64,000 nt of DNA from CAIWHR01 sp963779805 (GCA_963779805.1 CAVZZN010000016.1:496001-560000); one strand, 5' to 3'; shown: positions 27,264 to 39,154, numbered from the stretch's first letter. The notes: generated by a model from the sequence alone, not told the origin. Program-made: numbers and translations.

Positions 27264-28646
27264 TCAGATGCGGCGGGCGAGCGCCGTTGCGAGGCCGATG
27301 TAGCTCGCGGGCGTGAGCGCCTTCAGCCGCGCCTTGGCGTCGTCGGGCAGCGCGAGGCCGTCGATGAACGCGTGCAGCGACTCGCGCGTGATGTCCGTGC
27401 GCCCGCGCGTGAGCGCCTTCAACTGCTCGTAGGGATTGGGCACGCCGTAGCGCCGCATCACCGTCTGGATCGGCTCGGCGAGCACTTCCCAGTTGTGGTC
27501 GAGATCGGCCGCCATGCGCGCGCGATCGGCCTCGAGCTTCCCGAGACCCTGGCGCAGCGACACCCAGCCGAGCAGCGTGTAGCCGAGCGCGACGCCCATG
27601 TTGCGCAGCACCGTCGAGTCGGTGAGATCGCGCTGCCAGCGCGAGATCGGCAGCTTCTCGGCGAGATGGCGCAGCATCGCGTTCGCGAGGCCGAGATTGC
27701 CTTCGGAGTTCTCGAAGTCGATCGGATTGACCTTGTGCGGCATGGTCGACGAGCCGACCTCGCCCTCGCGCACGCGCTGGCGGAAGTAGCCGAGCGAGAT
27801 GTAGCCCCACACGTCGCGATCGAGGTCGATCAGCACCGTGTTGATCCGCGCGATCGCGTCGAAGAGCTCCGCCATGTAGTCGTGCGGCTCGATCTGCGTC
27901 GTGTAGGGATTCAACTCGAGGCCGAGCGCGGTCACGAAGCGCGCCGCGAAACGCTCCCAGTCGAGCTCCGGATACGCGACGACGTGCGCGTTGTAGTTGC
28001 CGACCGCGCCGTTCGCCTTGCCCTTGATCGGCACGTGCTCGACCGCCGTGATGCCCCGCTCGAGGCGGGCGACGACGTTCGCGATCTCCTTGCCGAGCGT
28101 CGTCGGCGTTGCGGGCTGGCCGTGCGTGCGCGCGAGCATCGGCGCATCGGCCTGCGCGTGCGCCAGGTTGCGCAGCACGACGATGATCTCGCGCAGCACG
28201 GGCAGCACGCCGTCGTGCAGCCCGGCCCGCAGCATCAGCGCGTGGGAGAGATTGTTGATGTCCTCCGACGTGCACGCGAAGTGGATGAACTCCGACACGC
28301 GCGCGACGTCGGGCGAACCGGCGAAGCGTTCCTTGAGCCAGTACTCGACCGCCTTCACGTCGTGGTTGGTCGTGCCCTCGATCGCCTTGATGCGCTCGGC
28401 ATCGGCGACGCCGAACTCGTCGGCCGCCTGCTTCAGCGCGGCGCGGGCCTCGGCGCCGAACGGCGCGACCTCGGCGATGCCCGCTTCGTCCGCAAGCGCG
28501 AGCAGCCACGCGATCTCCACCCGCACGCGGGCGCGGATCAGGCCGAACTCGCTGAAATGCTCGCGCAAGGCGGCCACCTTCGCGGCGTAGCGGCCGTCGA
28601 GCGGCGACAGTGCGGTGACGGGAAGATCGGGAAGGGAGGAACTCAT
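27264..28646 (-). CDS. purB: Adenylosuccinate lyase
   Basis: Catalyses two fumarate-releasing steps in purine synthesis. With ATG 28646 the protein is 460 residues and begins MSSSLPDLPVTALSPLDGRY, matching the E. coli enzyme start. The frame extends 12 codons further up without support. Key segments include TTNHDVKAVEYWLKE, HFACTSEDINNLSHALML, THGQPATPTTLGKE and the fumarase/lyase superfamily signature GSSTMPHKVNPIDFENSEG. It converges with dedA across the palindromic repeat. Confidence 0.98.
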   Translation of the reverse strand: MSSSLPDLPVTALSPLDGRYAAKVAALREHFSEFGLIRARVRVEIAWLLALADEAGIAEVAPFGAEARAALKQAADEFGVADAERIKAIEGTTNHDVKAVEYWLKERFAGSPDVARVSEFIHFACTSEDINNLSHALMLRAGLHDGVLPVLREIIVVLRNLAHAQADAPMLARTHGQPATPTTLGKEIANVVARLERGITAVEHVPIKGKANGAVGNYNAHVVAYPELDWERFAARFVTALGLELNPYTTQIEPHDYMAELFDAIARINTVLIDLDRDVWGYISLGYFRQRVREGEVGSSTMPHKVNPIDFENSEGNLGLANAMLRHLAEKLPISRWQRDLTDSTVLRNMGVALGYTLLGWVSLRQGLGKLEADRARMAADLDHNWEVLAEPIQTVMRRYGVPNPYEQLKALTRGRTDITRESLHAFIDGLALPDDAKARLKALTPASYIGLATALARRI

Positions 28647-28820
28647 CGGAGCACCCGCGGCACGGCGTGAGAGGTGCGCCATGAACCGAGGCGCGCGCCG
28701 AGTTTAGCACCGGCTAGGGCGGGCTCTTAACGCCCGCCGGCTGCACTCGCGCTCCGGCACGCTGCGCACGCCGACGGTCGCCGGGTTGCGCGCGTGCTGC
28801 CCGCAACGCCTGCCGATCGC

Positions 28821-29390
28821 CTACTTCAGCAGCTTGCGCACCCGATCGCCGAGCCGGTCCGCTTCGATGTCGCCGGCAACGTGCGCAATGGCGCGCTCGT
28901 AGTCCGGCAGGGCGGATGCGAGCTCCACGACGCTGCGACAACCCTCGATGCGCGCGGCGAGCTCCGGCCGGCCGGCAACCGCCACGGCAGCCAGCGTCTG
29001 GCACATGAGCGCCTTGGCGGGCGCGAGCCGCGGGTCGGCCTCGTCGATGGAACCCCCGGACGCGTCGTCATGCGGCACGACGGAGGCGGACGATGCCGCA
29101 GGCGCGGGGCGGCCGCGTACCACGGCCGGTTCTGCCGCGATGCGCGCGATCCCGTCCGCCGGCGCGATATAGCCTTCGCTCGCCATCACGTCGAGGCAGT
29201 CCGGCGGCAGTCCCAGGCTCGCCGCGTGCCACAGCAGTTGCTCCGCGCCTTTGCTCGGATCGACGAGGATCAGCATCATGCGCATCTTGCCGCGCAGATT
29301 GTTGCGGCGCTCCGCGATTTCCTCGATCCCCTTCGCCGTTTTCGCGTAACGCGCCGCACCCGCGACGACCATAGCCTGCCCTCCGTTCAT
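28821..29390 (-). CDS. Conserved hypothetical protein with N-terminal winged-helix-like region
   Basis: A 189-residue protein of unknown function. Residues 10-70 (YAKTAKGIEEIAERRNNLRG, then MRMMLILVDPSKGAEQLL) resemble an N-terminal domain common in betaproteobacterial hypothetical proteins that has a helix-turn-helix flavour. Residues 75-120 are low-complexity Ala/Pro/Ser. The C-terminal helical part (PAKALMCQTLAAVAVAGRPE, VVELASALPDYERAI) may be a dimer or ligand domain. Codon use fits the neighbours. It follows purB upstream on the same strand, with 174 bases between them. Confidence 0.7.
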   Translation of the reverse strand: MNGGQAMVVAGAARYAKTAKGIEEIAERRNNLRGKMRMMLILVDPSKGAEQLLWHAASLGLPPDCLDVMASEGYIAPADGIARIAAEPAVVRGRPAPAASSASVVPHDDASGGSIDEADPRLAPAKALMCQTLAAVAVAGRPELAARIEGCRSVVELASALPDYERAIAHVAGDIEADRLGDRVRKLLK

Positions 29391-29560
29391 GTCGGCCTGA
29401 TGATAGCAAGCCTCATGCCAATGTCATCGACACGAGCAACCCGCTGTGGCAATGGCGGATTGGCCGCTGCCCCGCCGCCCGGCGGTGCGCGCACAGCGTC
29501 ATTACCCGGCGAAACAGGCCAGCAGCACGCGCCCCTGACGCCGATCGCAACCGCCGCCCC

Positions 29561-29851
29561 TCACGGCCCCGCAACGGCCGCGCGGACCAGGTAGACCTTC
29601 GCGACGATCAGCGCGACCTCGGCCACGAGGAGCAGGAAGAAGGCGAAGAACGGAACGTGCTCGTCGAGCACGAAGCGCGGCGCGAGCACCCGTCCGGCGC
29701 GCATGACGGGCGAGGTCAGGACCTTGAACAGCGAGTAGATCAGGTTGGTGTCGCGCTTCGTGCCGGCCAGCACGAACAGGGCGGCCTGCCCGAGGCAGGC
29801 GATGAGCGCGACTTCCACCAGCGCCTTGAGGATGACGACCAGCTGGATCAT
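29561..29851 (-). CDS. Small two-span membrane protein
   Basis: 96 residues starting at ATG 29851, overlapping the stop of the TPR gene (ATGA). Two hydrophobic segments, about 4-30 (VVILKALVEVALIACLGQAA) and 68-90 (FFAFFLLLVAEVALIVAKVY), flank a polar loop TKRDTNLIYSLFKVLTSP. No known family recognised with certainty. Tight coupling suggests it works with the TPR protein upstream. Confidence 0.75.
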   Translation of the reverse strand: MIQLVVILKALVEVALIACLGQAALFVLAGTKRDTNLIYSLFKVLTSPVMRAGRVLAPRFVLDEHVPFFAFFLLLVAEVALIVAKVYLVRAAVAGP

Positions 29852-30423
29852 GAGCGTCTCGCCGCCACGCCCGCATCCTGCTCGAGTCGAGCCGTCATCT
29901 TCGGATCGAAGCCCCGCAATCGCTCCACGATCTTCTCCACCTCTTCGTGCTTGCCCATGGCGTGATAGGCCATGCCGAGGGCGTAGAACGCGTGCGGGTT
30001 GAGCGGCTGGAGCTTCGCGGCAACGCGCAACGCGGCCGCGGCCTCCTCGTGCCGCCCCAATGCCGCCAGCACGTGACCTCGACCGAACCATGCCCGGTCG
30101 AGCTTCGGATCGAGCCGCACGGCCTCGCCGAAGCTCGCGAGCGCAGGCTCGAGCTGACCCGCTTTCTCCTGCACGAAGCCCAGGTTGAAGTGCACGTTCG
30201 CATCCCGCGGAGTGAGCTCCAGCACCCGCCGGAACAGCTCCGCCGCACGCGCGTAGCGGCCCTGCACGCCGTGCAGATGCGCGAGGTGATTGAGGGCCCG
30301 CACGTAACGCGGATCCTCCGCCACCGCGGCTTCGAATGCCGCCTGCGCGCGGTCCGGCCTGCGCAGCAACTGCGCGAGTCGGCCAAGCTGGAGCTGCCAC
30401 TGCGCCGCGACATTCAACGCCAT
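29848..30423 (-). CDS. TPR-repeat protein
   Basis: A 191-residue protein made almost wholly of tetratricopeptide repeats, at least four units (for example DRAQAAFEAAVAEDPRYVRA, YARAAELFRRVLELTPRDAN, LEPALASFGEAVRLDPKLDR, HEEAAAALRVAAKLQPLNPH). ATG 30423 is preferred over a TTG six codons upstream. No signal peptide, so a cytoplasmic scaffold. It forms a two-gene unit with the small membrane protein and may tether partners to the membrane. Confidence 0.85.
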   Translation of the reverse strand: MALNVAAQWQLQLGRLAQLLRRPDRAQAAFEAAVAEDPRYVRALNHLAHLHGVQGRYARAAELFRRVLELTPRDANVHFNLGFVQEKAGQLEPALASFGEAVRLDPKLDRAWFGRGHVLAALGRHEEAAAALRVAAKLQPLNPHAFYALGMAYHAMGKHEEVEKIVERLRGFDPKMTARLEQDAGVAARRS

Positions 30424-30507
30424 GCCTTGCTCACTTCGCAACGGTGGACAGCGCGAGGCCCGCCGAAGCGGGCCCCGCGAGCCGAGGTTCGGCGCGTCCT
30501 GTCCTCG

Positions 30508-32601
30508 TCAGGTCGCAACCGTGGAGATGTCCCCGCGCAGGCTCGGGTAGCGCACGTGCTCGACCAGTTCCTGCACCTTGGGGCCGGGCGCGGGCGTCAG
30601 CATGCTCACCACCAGGATCGTGATGATGCCGACCGGAACACCGAACACCCCCGCCGAGATCGGCGCCATGTCGAACCACTGGTTCGCCGCCACGCCGCCG
30701 AAGAACGGGTAGGTCTGGACCATGTAGTACATCGCCGTGCCGAGCCCCGCCACCATGCCGGTGATCGCACCCCACTTGTTCGCGCGCTTCCAGAACACGC
30801 CGAGTACGAGTGCCGGGAAGAACGCGGATGCGGCGAGGGAGAACGCGGCGCCGACCAGGAACAGGATGTTGCCCGGCTTGAGCGATGTGACGTAGGCCGC
30901 GATCAGCGCCACGACCAGGAGCAGGGCCTTGGAGATCGTGACCCGCTTCTTGGTGGACGCATCGGGATCGATCATCTTGTAGTACAGATCGTGCGAGAGC
31001 GCGTTCGCGATGGTGAGCAGCAAGCCATCGGCGGTCGACAGCGCCGCGGCAAGACCACCCGCCGCGACCAGTCCCGATACGACGTACGGCAGGCCGGCGA
31101 TCTCGGGCGTGGCGAGCACGATGACGTCCGTGCCCAGCACGATCTCGGCGAGCTGCACGATGCCGTCGCCGTTCAGGTCCTTGATCGACAGCATGCTCGG
31201 ATCGACCTGCGCCCAGTTCGCCGCCCAGGCCGGCAGGGTCGCGAAGCTGCTGCCGACCAGGAAGTGGTACACGTCGTACTTGGCGAGGACCGCCAGTGCC
31301 GGTGCGGTGAAGTACAGCAGGAAGATGAAGAACAGCGACCAGAACACGGAGCTGCGCGCCTGCCTCACGCTCGGCGTCGTGTAGTAGCGCATCAGGATGT
31401 GCGGCAGCGCTGCCGTGCCGAACATCATGCAGAACACGATCCCGAGGAAGTTCTTGCGCGCGATGTTCTGCGCCTCTTCGGTTGCGCCCGGGAAAGGCGT
31501 GGCATGCGGCTTGGGCGGTGCGGCCCGCGCCGCGAGTCCCTTCTCGCCCGTCCACTGCGTCTTGGCCGCTTCGGCGTTTGCGGGGAACGCGGCGAGCTCG
31601 GCATTGAGCTTCGCCACCTGATCCGCGGGCGCGTTCGCGGCCTGCGCATCGGCGATGCGCTTCTGCAGCGCCGCCTTGGCCGTGTCGTACGACCCCGGCA
31701 GGCCTTTCAGGTTGGCGTCGGCCGCGGCCGCCTTCGCCTTGAGGATGTTGCGGACCTCGATCTCCTTCGGATCGTTGGTCAGCACCTTCTCCCGCTCGGT
31801 GACCTTCTGCAGCACCTGGCCGTAAGCGATCTGCGGAATCGGGTTGCCCGTGTATTTGAGCGACAGCCAGACCACCGGCGTGAGGTACGCGATGATCAGG
31901 ATGATGTACTGCGCGACCTGCGTCCACGTGACCGCGCGCATGCCGCCCAGGAACGAGCAGACCAGGATGCCGCCCAGGCCGACGAACACGCCCGTCCCGA
32001 ACTCGAGCCCGGTCATCCGGCTGGTGATGATGCCCACGCCGTAGATCTGCGCGACCACGTAGGTGAACGAGCAGAGGATGGCGGCGAAGATGCCGACGCT
32101 GCGAACGATGTTGCCGCCGTAGCGCTCGCCGAGGAAGTCCGGAATGGTGAACTGGCCGAACTTGCGCAGGTAAGGCGCGAGGAACAGCGCAACCAGCACG
32201 TACCCTCCCGTCCAGCCCATCACGAACGCGAGTCCGTCGAAGCCGGCGAGGTACAGGGTGCCCGCCATGCCGATGAACGACGCCGCGCTCATCCAGTCGG
32301 CGCCCGTCGCCATGCCGTTGAAGATCGCGGGGACGCGCCGTCCGGCGACGTAGTACTCGGCGGCGTCCATGGTGCGGCTCATGATGCCGATGCCGGCGTA
32401 CAGGCCGATGGTCGCGATCAGGAACCAGTAGCCGATCCATCGACGCGACATGCCCATCTGCTCGGCGAGCGCGAGCGCCAGGAGGAACAGCAGGAAGCCG
32501 CCGGTGTAGAAGGCGTAGTACCTCTTGAGCTGATTGAAGAACGCGCGCTGGGTGCCCGCGGCGCCCGGCGTCCGTCCTGCAGTGGTGGCGGCAGTCGTCA
32601 T
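30508..32601 (-). CDS. Sodium:solute symporter, large subunit (VC_2705-type, acetate/lactate-like)
   Basis: A 697-residue SSS-family transporter. ATG 32601 overlaps the stop of the small-subunit gene (ATGA), and the upstream in-frame extension is a shadow of that gene. Core motifs include EYYVAGRRVPAIFNGMATGA and DWMSAASFIGMAGTLYLAGF near residue 75, GGMRAVTWTQVAQYI, and ALSTADGLLLTIANALSHDL in the C-terminal half. A soluble insert of about 110 residues (230-345), rich in Ala/Lys helices, separates two membrane blocks. An EF-hand-like DLNGDGIVQLAE lies at 475-486. Context with acs makes acetate or a related monocarboxylate the likely substrate. Confidence 0.92.
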   Translation of the reverse strand: MTTAATTAGRTPGAAGTQRAFFNQLKRYYAFYTGGFLLFLLALALAEQMGMSRRWIGYWFLIATIGLYAGIGIMSRTMDAAEYYVAGRRVPAIFNGMATGADWMSAASFIGMAGTLYLAGFDGLAFVMGWTGGYVLVALFLAPYLRKFGQFTIPDFLGERYGGNIVRSVGIFAAILCSFTYVVAQIYGVGIITSRMTGLEFGTGVFVGLGGILVCSFLGGMRAVTWTQVAQYIILIIAYLTPVVWLSLKYTGNPIPQIAYGQVLQKVTEREKVLTNDPKEIEVRNILKAKAAAADANLKGLPGSYDTAKAALQKRIADAQAANAPADQVAKLNAELAAFPANAEAAKTQWTGEKGLAARAAPPKPHATPFPGATEEAQNIARKNFLGIVFCMMFGTAALPHILMRYYTTPSVRQARSSVFWSLFFIFLLYFTAPALAVLAKYDVYHFLVGSSFATLPAWAANWAQVDPSMLSIKDLNGDGIVQLAEIVLGTDVIVLATPEIAGLPYVVSGLVAAGGLAAALSTADGLLLTIANALSHDLYYKMIDPDASTKKRVTISKALLLVVALIAAYVTSLKPGNILFLVGAAFSLAASAFFPALVLGVFWKRANKWGAITGMVAGLGTAMYYMVQTYPFFGGVAANQWFDMAPISAGVFGVPVGIITILVVSMLTPAPGPKVQELVEHVRYPSLRGDISTVAT

Positions 32602-32864
32602 GCGTCCTCTCCTTCGTCGACGTCGTACTCGCGATCGAGCTCGTTCATGTACCGGGCATAGATCCAGATGAGCACCACATACACGATCAGCGATCCCTGG
32701 GCGGACATGTAGAAGCCGAGCGGAAAGCCGAGAAACGTGACGCTGTTGAGCTCGCGGGCGTACCAGCCTTCGACGAACGTGACGACGAACCAGATGAGAA
32801 GAAGAATGCCCGTGACGACAAGATTCTTGTGCCAATACTCCCGGTGCCTTGCGCTTAGCTCCAT
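32598..32864 (-). CDS. DUF4212 small subunit of the sodium:solute symporter
   Basis: 88 residues with a strong AGGAGG 8-9 bases before ATG 32864. Two membrane helices, about 14-36 (NLVVTGILLLIWFVVTFVEG) and 50-72 (YMSAQGSLIVYVVLIWIYAR), with HREYWHKN at the N-terminus and an acidic tail. DUF4212 proteins pair with VC_2705-type SSS transporters, and the 4-base overlap with the transporter gene supports a complex. Confidence 0.92.
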   Translation of the reverse strand: MELSARHREYWHKNLVVTGILLLIWFVVTFVEGWYARELNSVTFLGFPLGFYMSAQGSLIVYVVLIWIYARYMNELDREYDVDEGEDA

Positions 32865-33016
32865 CGACCCCTCCTCCTTGGAACGACAAGTGGCTGTCAG
32901 GCGTTGGCCGGCCGCAATATGCGAACTGCTTTGGCCGACATCATCGAGACGCATCGCCATTGCGCGGCGACGCGACAGTATTACCGCCCGTGATGAAAGC
33001 GTCCAGAGTCGGCGAG

Positions 33017-35216
33017 TCAGTACCTGATGCGAGCGAGGTAATTCTGCCTCGATGCAACAAGCGCGTCGCCGAGAGTGCGGATGCCCTGCGCAGCGAGAAG
33101 CGGAATCAGCCGGATGAAAACTTCCCCGGTCAGGATGGCGTCGCCCAATGACGTATGGCGTCCCAGTACGGGAATCCCGAATCGGCGCGCATTGCCGTCG
33201 AGCGTGTTGTCGTCGAGGTTCGGGTGCACGATCGCCGACAGCAGCATCGTATCGAGCACCGGTTGGGTGAACCGGACACCGGTCGCGGCTTCCTTGAGCT
33301 CGAGGAAACGCAGGTCGAACGCGACGTTGTGTCCCACGAGAATCGTGTCCTCCGCGAAGCGGGCGAAGCGCGGCAGCACGCGATCGATCGTCGGCTGGCC
33401 CTCGAGCATGCGCCGCGTGATGCCGTGAACAGCAGTCGATTCCTTCGGCAACGGCCGGCGCGGGTCGACCAACTGATCGAACGTTTCCTGGCGAAGCAAA
33501 CGCCCATTCACGATTCGCACCGCGGAGAGCGAGACGATCTCGTCGCCCGCCGAGGGGTCGAGCCCCGTCGTCTCGGTATCGAAGACGGTGTAGCTCAACT
33601 TCCCGAGCGCCTCGCGCTCGAGCTCGCCGCCGCGTGCGATGTGCGCGAAGAGATCGAAGTCGTAGAACTCCGGGCGAGCCGGTTCCGTCGCACGGGCGGC
33701 TTCCGCCGGTTCGCCGGCGGCGAGCGGCAGGAGCATCGTGTAGCACGCCCGGTCGGCGCCGTCGGAGCGCATCCAGTGCTCGCTCCCGTGCCGGCGCGCC
33801 ACGTCGCGCAGCGTCAGCTCGCTCTCGGTACCGGCACCGCCGAGCGGCGCGGTCTCCCAGCCGGCAAAGCGCTCGGCATCCACGGCAACGCCTTCCCAGG
33901 CGAGCTCCAGCCGCGCGAATGCGCCGCTGGGCACGAGTGCAATCCGCAGCGTGCGCGCACCGGCGTCGCGCAGGCGCCGGCCGAGCATCCGGATCGCAGC
34001 GGCGAGCGCGAAGCTGTCCACGCTCACCCAGCAGGGCGACAGCTCGGCCGCGATGCCGATGCTCCCCTCGTCCGCCGGATCGATCGCCCGTCGCAACGTG
34101 TAGCAGCAGATCGGCGCCCTGGACCTGCTGCAGCGGCCACGCCTTGCCGCCGCCGGCGGGTGCAGGGCGGCGCTCGTTCAGGCGTTCGGTGAGGCGCACG
34201 GATTCGTCGTGGATGATCGCCAGGAACCGCTGGCGATCATCGCCGGGCATCGATTCGTACTGCAGCAGGTTCTCGATGGCGGCGCGGATGCTGGCGAGCG
34301 CGGCGCGCGTCTCGCGCTCGAGGGTTGCGAAGGCCCGGTCGTGGCCCACGGCCGTTTCGATCGCATCGGTCACGTCGTGGAGCGTCAGCACGAAGCCGTT
34401 GATCTCCGGCTCCTCCGGATCGGCGAGCGTCGCGAGGACCGGGGCCATGCGCGCACGGATGAGCCCGCCCGCGGGCGCGGAGGTCACGAACTCCGACACC
34501 GGTCGGGCTTCCCCCTTGTGCAGGCGCTCGCGTATGAGCTCGAGCCCGTGGGCGATCAGCGCGCGATCGATGAGGCCGAACACCGACCGCCCGAGCCCGA
34601 TCAGTCCGGCCGCATCGTTGCCCGCGGCGCGCGAGAAGAGCGCGCGCGCCGCGCCGTTGTAGAGCAGGATGAGACCGTCGCGATTGCACACGAGCACGCT
34701 TTCGGTCAGCTCCGACATGAGCGCAGCGAGCCGATGCCGTTCCTGCTCGAGCTGTCCGCGCGCCTCGCGCACGCGCAGGTCCACTTCCGACTGCAAGCCT
34801 TCGTTGCGATCCGCCAGCCGGTTGATGAGCGCGGCGAGATCGGCGCCCTCCGCTTCGGCCTCGGGATCGAGACGGTGCGCGGGGTTCGCGTCGAGGAGGA
34901 CCCGCGTTTCCTGCGTCATCCGATGCACCGGATGGGCGAAGCGACGGAACAGAATGCCGACGAGAAACCCGAGCACCGCGACCAGGAAGCCGCCGAACAG
35001 CAGCACGAGCCCGGCTTCCTCCTCGACCAGCGCCCTCAGCGCTTGGCGCAACGGCGGCTCGGCACGCGAGGCCAGCACCGTGGCCAGCGCCGTCACCATC
35101 GCGGCGATCGCGACGAAGAGCACCGCCACCGCGACGCCCTGCTTGACGCCCAGCGACAGCCGACGCAAGCGTGCGGCGACGGGCGGCTGCGAATCTGCGG
35201 CGGAAGCCTCGGGCAT
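33017..35216 (-). CDS. Membrane sensor / degenerate kinase fused to DEDDh 3'-5' exonuclease (one probable indel)
   Basis: Two overlapping frames together encode one protein of about 732 residues. The frame breaks near 34100-34115 (ADLL then LRRAIDPADEG), and removing one base restores it. Domains: TM1 about 25-50, TM2 about 70-92 with a HAMP-like stretch, then a PAS-like domain from about 165 (LAALMSELTESVLVCNRDGL). A histidine-kinase dimerisation helix follows (RETRAALASIRAAIENLL) in which the phosphoacceptor His is Arg. After a poorly conserved ATPase-like region comes a DnaQ/PolC-type exonuclease with DTETTG, GHNVAFDLRFL and HTSLGD, so all DEDDh residues are present. It is six bases downstream of the DUF294 gene. 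A similar nuclease next to a CBS/DUF294 protein and an acetate symporter is, from memory, found in Pseudomonas aeruginosa (PA3232-PA3235). Confidence 0.85.
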
Positions 35217-35222
35217 GCGGCG

Positions 35223-37139
35223 CTAGCGTGGGTAGTCGAGCGCGAGCCGGGTCTGGAGGTTGCGCGCCTGCCGGAACGCTTCCTTCAGGATCACCCGGTC
35301 GAGCTCGTTCAAGCGCATCGGATCGATGCGGTTGGGCAGCTGCGCGGCATCGGCATCGAACTGCTGGTGCCGCAGGCGCAGCATCTGGATGAAATAGAAC
35401 GAGCCGACGAGCGCCTCGACCTCGTCGGCCGACATGCGCAGGCGCGGTGCCGCGAGACGCAGGCGTTGTCCGGTGTTGGTGTGGGCGATGCCGAGCTGCA
35501 GCGCGTAGATGCGCGCCGCCTCGACGAAGGGGCGCAGGCCGTACAGCTTGAGATCGATGGTGTGCGGATATTCCTTCGGCTTGTCGTAGCGGAAGTCCCG
35601 GAAGAAGCCGAGCGGCGGCGGTGTCGACAGCGCGCCCCCGGCCATGTGGTGCAGGAACAGCGGCGTCGCCTCGGTGCTGCCCACGAGCCACGCGCGAAGT
35701 CGCGCGGCGAGGGTCTCGTCGCCGAACACCGCGCGAAAGTCGAAGAACACCGTCGAGTTCAGGAGCGCCTGCGGGTCCGGATTGCGCATCCAGCTGCTGA
35801 ACTGGCGCTCCCACTCGGCGAGCGACAGGCACCAGCTCGGGTTGCCGGCCATGATCCCGCCCTTGCACAACGGGAACCCGCAGCGGTCCAGCGCGGCGTT
35901 CACGGCCTGCGCGAACGGCAGCAGGCGCGCGCGCGCCTCGTCCGCGGCGAGGCCCTGCGCCTCGAAGATGAGGCCGTTGTCCTGATCGGTCGAAAGGGTC
36001 TGCTCGAGGCGACCTTCGCTGCCCAGCGCGATCCAGCAGAGGCGCATGCCCTCGAGGCGGTGCCGGACGAGCTCGATGTCGATCAACCGGTGGCTCAGGC
36101 GATCGTTGAGCGCGGCGATGAACAGCGTCAGCCGCTCGGCCGCGACGCCGTTGACCAGCATCTCGCGGGCGAGCTCGCGGATGTCCCGTGCCGCCTGCTC
36201 GAGCTCCGCGATGTCGGTGGCCGCGGCGATCGTCTCGGGCAGCTGCCGCAAGGTGACGCGCTGAGCGGAGAACAGATCGCGCTGCGAGACGAGGCCGATC
36301 ACCTTGCCTTCCTCGAGCACGGGCACGTGCCGCGCCCGATGGTGGGCCATCAGGAGCGCCGCGTCGTAGGCGCTCGCGTCCGCCGGAAGCGACAGCGGCT
36401 CGCGCGTCATCACCGTCTCGATCGCCGCATCGAGCGGCACGCCGTCGAGCACCACGCGGTTGAGCAGATCCTGCAGGGTGAAGATCCCCACCGGCGCGCC
36501 ATCGTCGCCGGTCACGACCATCGAGCCCACGCCGGCCGCACGCATCGCGGACAAGGCGGCGCGCAGCGACGTGGCCGTGGTGCAGGTGACCGGCGCAGTG
36601 CGGACCAGCGCCCGCAGCGGAGCGCCCATCGACTGCTGCTCGGAGGTGAGGTGCGTCTTCTCGGCGAGTGCTGCTGCACGCGCGTGGCGGACGAGCCGCG
36701 CGAGGCGCTCCATCGCGTGCGCAAGAAAGGCCGGCGAGAGCGCGAGAAGGCTCCGCACGTCCGCGGCGCCGAGGGCGAGACACACGGTGGGCTCGAGCGC
36801 ACGGTACGTCGCCGTGCACTCGACGCCCGCAACGACGGCGGCGAGCGGGAACATGGCGCCCGTCTCGAGCGTCGGATAGGGCTCCTCGACGAGCTCGTAG
36901 GCGCGCGACTGCGTGGCGTGCACCACGCCGCGGGTGACGATCCGCAGCGATGCGCCTGCCTGCGAAGGCGCGAGGATCTCGGTGCCCGCCGCATGCTCCT
37001 CGCGCAACGCGTGCGCCGCGAGAAACGCGAGCGCCGCGGCATCCATGGCCGCGAACGGTGCGCACGCGCGCAGCCGCTCGAGCTCGCCGGTGTCGGAGGA
37101 GCCTATCGGCGCGGGCTCGACGGCTGCCACGCTCGGCAT
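35223..37139 (-). CDS. cNMP-binding/CBS/DUF294 nucleotidyltransferase-like signalling protein
   Basis: A 638-residue cytoplasmic protein. Residues 20-150 form a cyclic-nucleotide-binding fold (GTEILAPSQAGASLRIVTRG). Residues 170-300 hold two CBS domains (GSMVVTGDDGAPVGIFTLQD; ARHVPVLEEGKVIGLVSQRD). Residues 320-460 are a DUF294 GlnD-like nucleotidyltransferase with ALGSEGRLEQTLSTDQDNGL, matching the G-S...T-D-x-D metal site. The rest is the DUF294 C-terminal helical domain (YGLRPFVEAARIYALQLGIA). Such proteins sit beside acetate symporter genes in many proteobacteria and are presumed to sense nucleotides. It lies between acs and the exonuclease gene on the same strand. Confidence 0.92.
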   Translation of the reverse strand: MPSVAAVEPAPIGSSDTGELERLRACAPFAAMDAAALAFLAAHALREEHAAGTEILAPSQAGASLRIVTRGVVHATQSRAYELVEEPYPTLETGAMFPLAAVVAGVECTATYRALEPTVCLALGAADVRSLLALSPAFLAHAMERLARLVRHARAAALAEKTHLTSEQQSMGAPLRALVRTAPVTCTTATSLRAALSAMRAAGVGSMVVTGDDGAPVGIFTLQDLLNRVVLDGVPLDAAIETVMTREPLSLPADASAYDAALLMAHHRARHVPVLEEGKVIGLVSQRDLFSAQRVTLRQLPETIAAATDIAELEQAARDIRELAREMLVNGVAAERLTLFIAALNDRLSHRLIDIELVRHRLEGMRLCWIALGSEGRLEQTLSTDQDNGLIFEAQGLAADEARARLLPFAQAVNAALDRCGFPLCKGGIMAGNPSWCLSLAEWERQFSSWMRNPDPQALLNSTVFFDFRAVFGDETLAARLRAWLVGSTEATPLFLHHMAGGALSTPPPLGFFRDFRYDKPKEYPHTIDLKLYGLRPFVEAARIYALQLGIAHTNTGQRLRLAAPRLRMSADEVEALVGSFYFIQMLRLRHQQFDADAAQLPNRIDPMRLNELDRVILKEAFRQARNLQTRLALDYPR

Positions 37140-37188
37140 CCGCAGCAGGGGCGCGGCAGCGCGCGCGGCCGCGCCGCCGGATGCTGCG

Positions 37189-39154
<1,966 letters not shown>

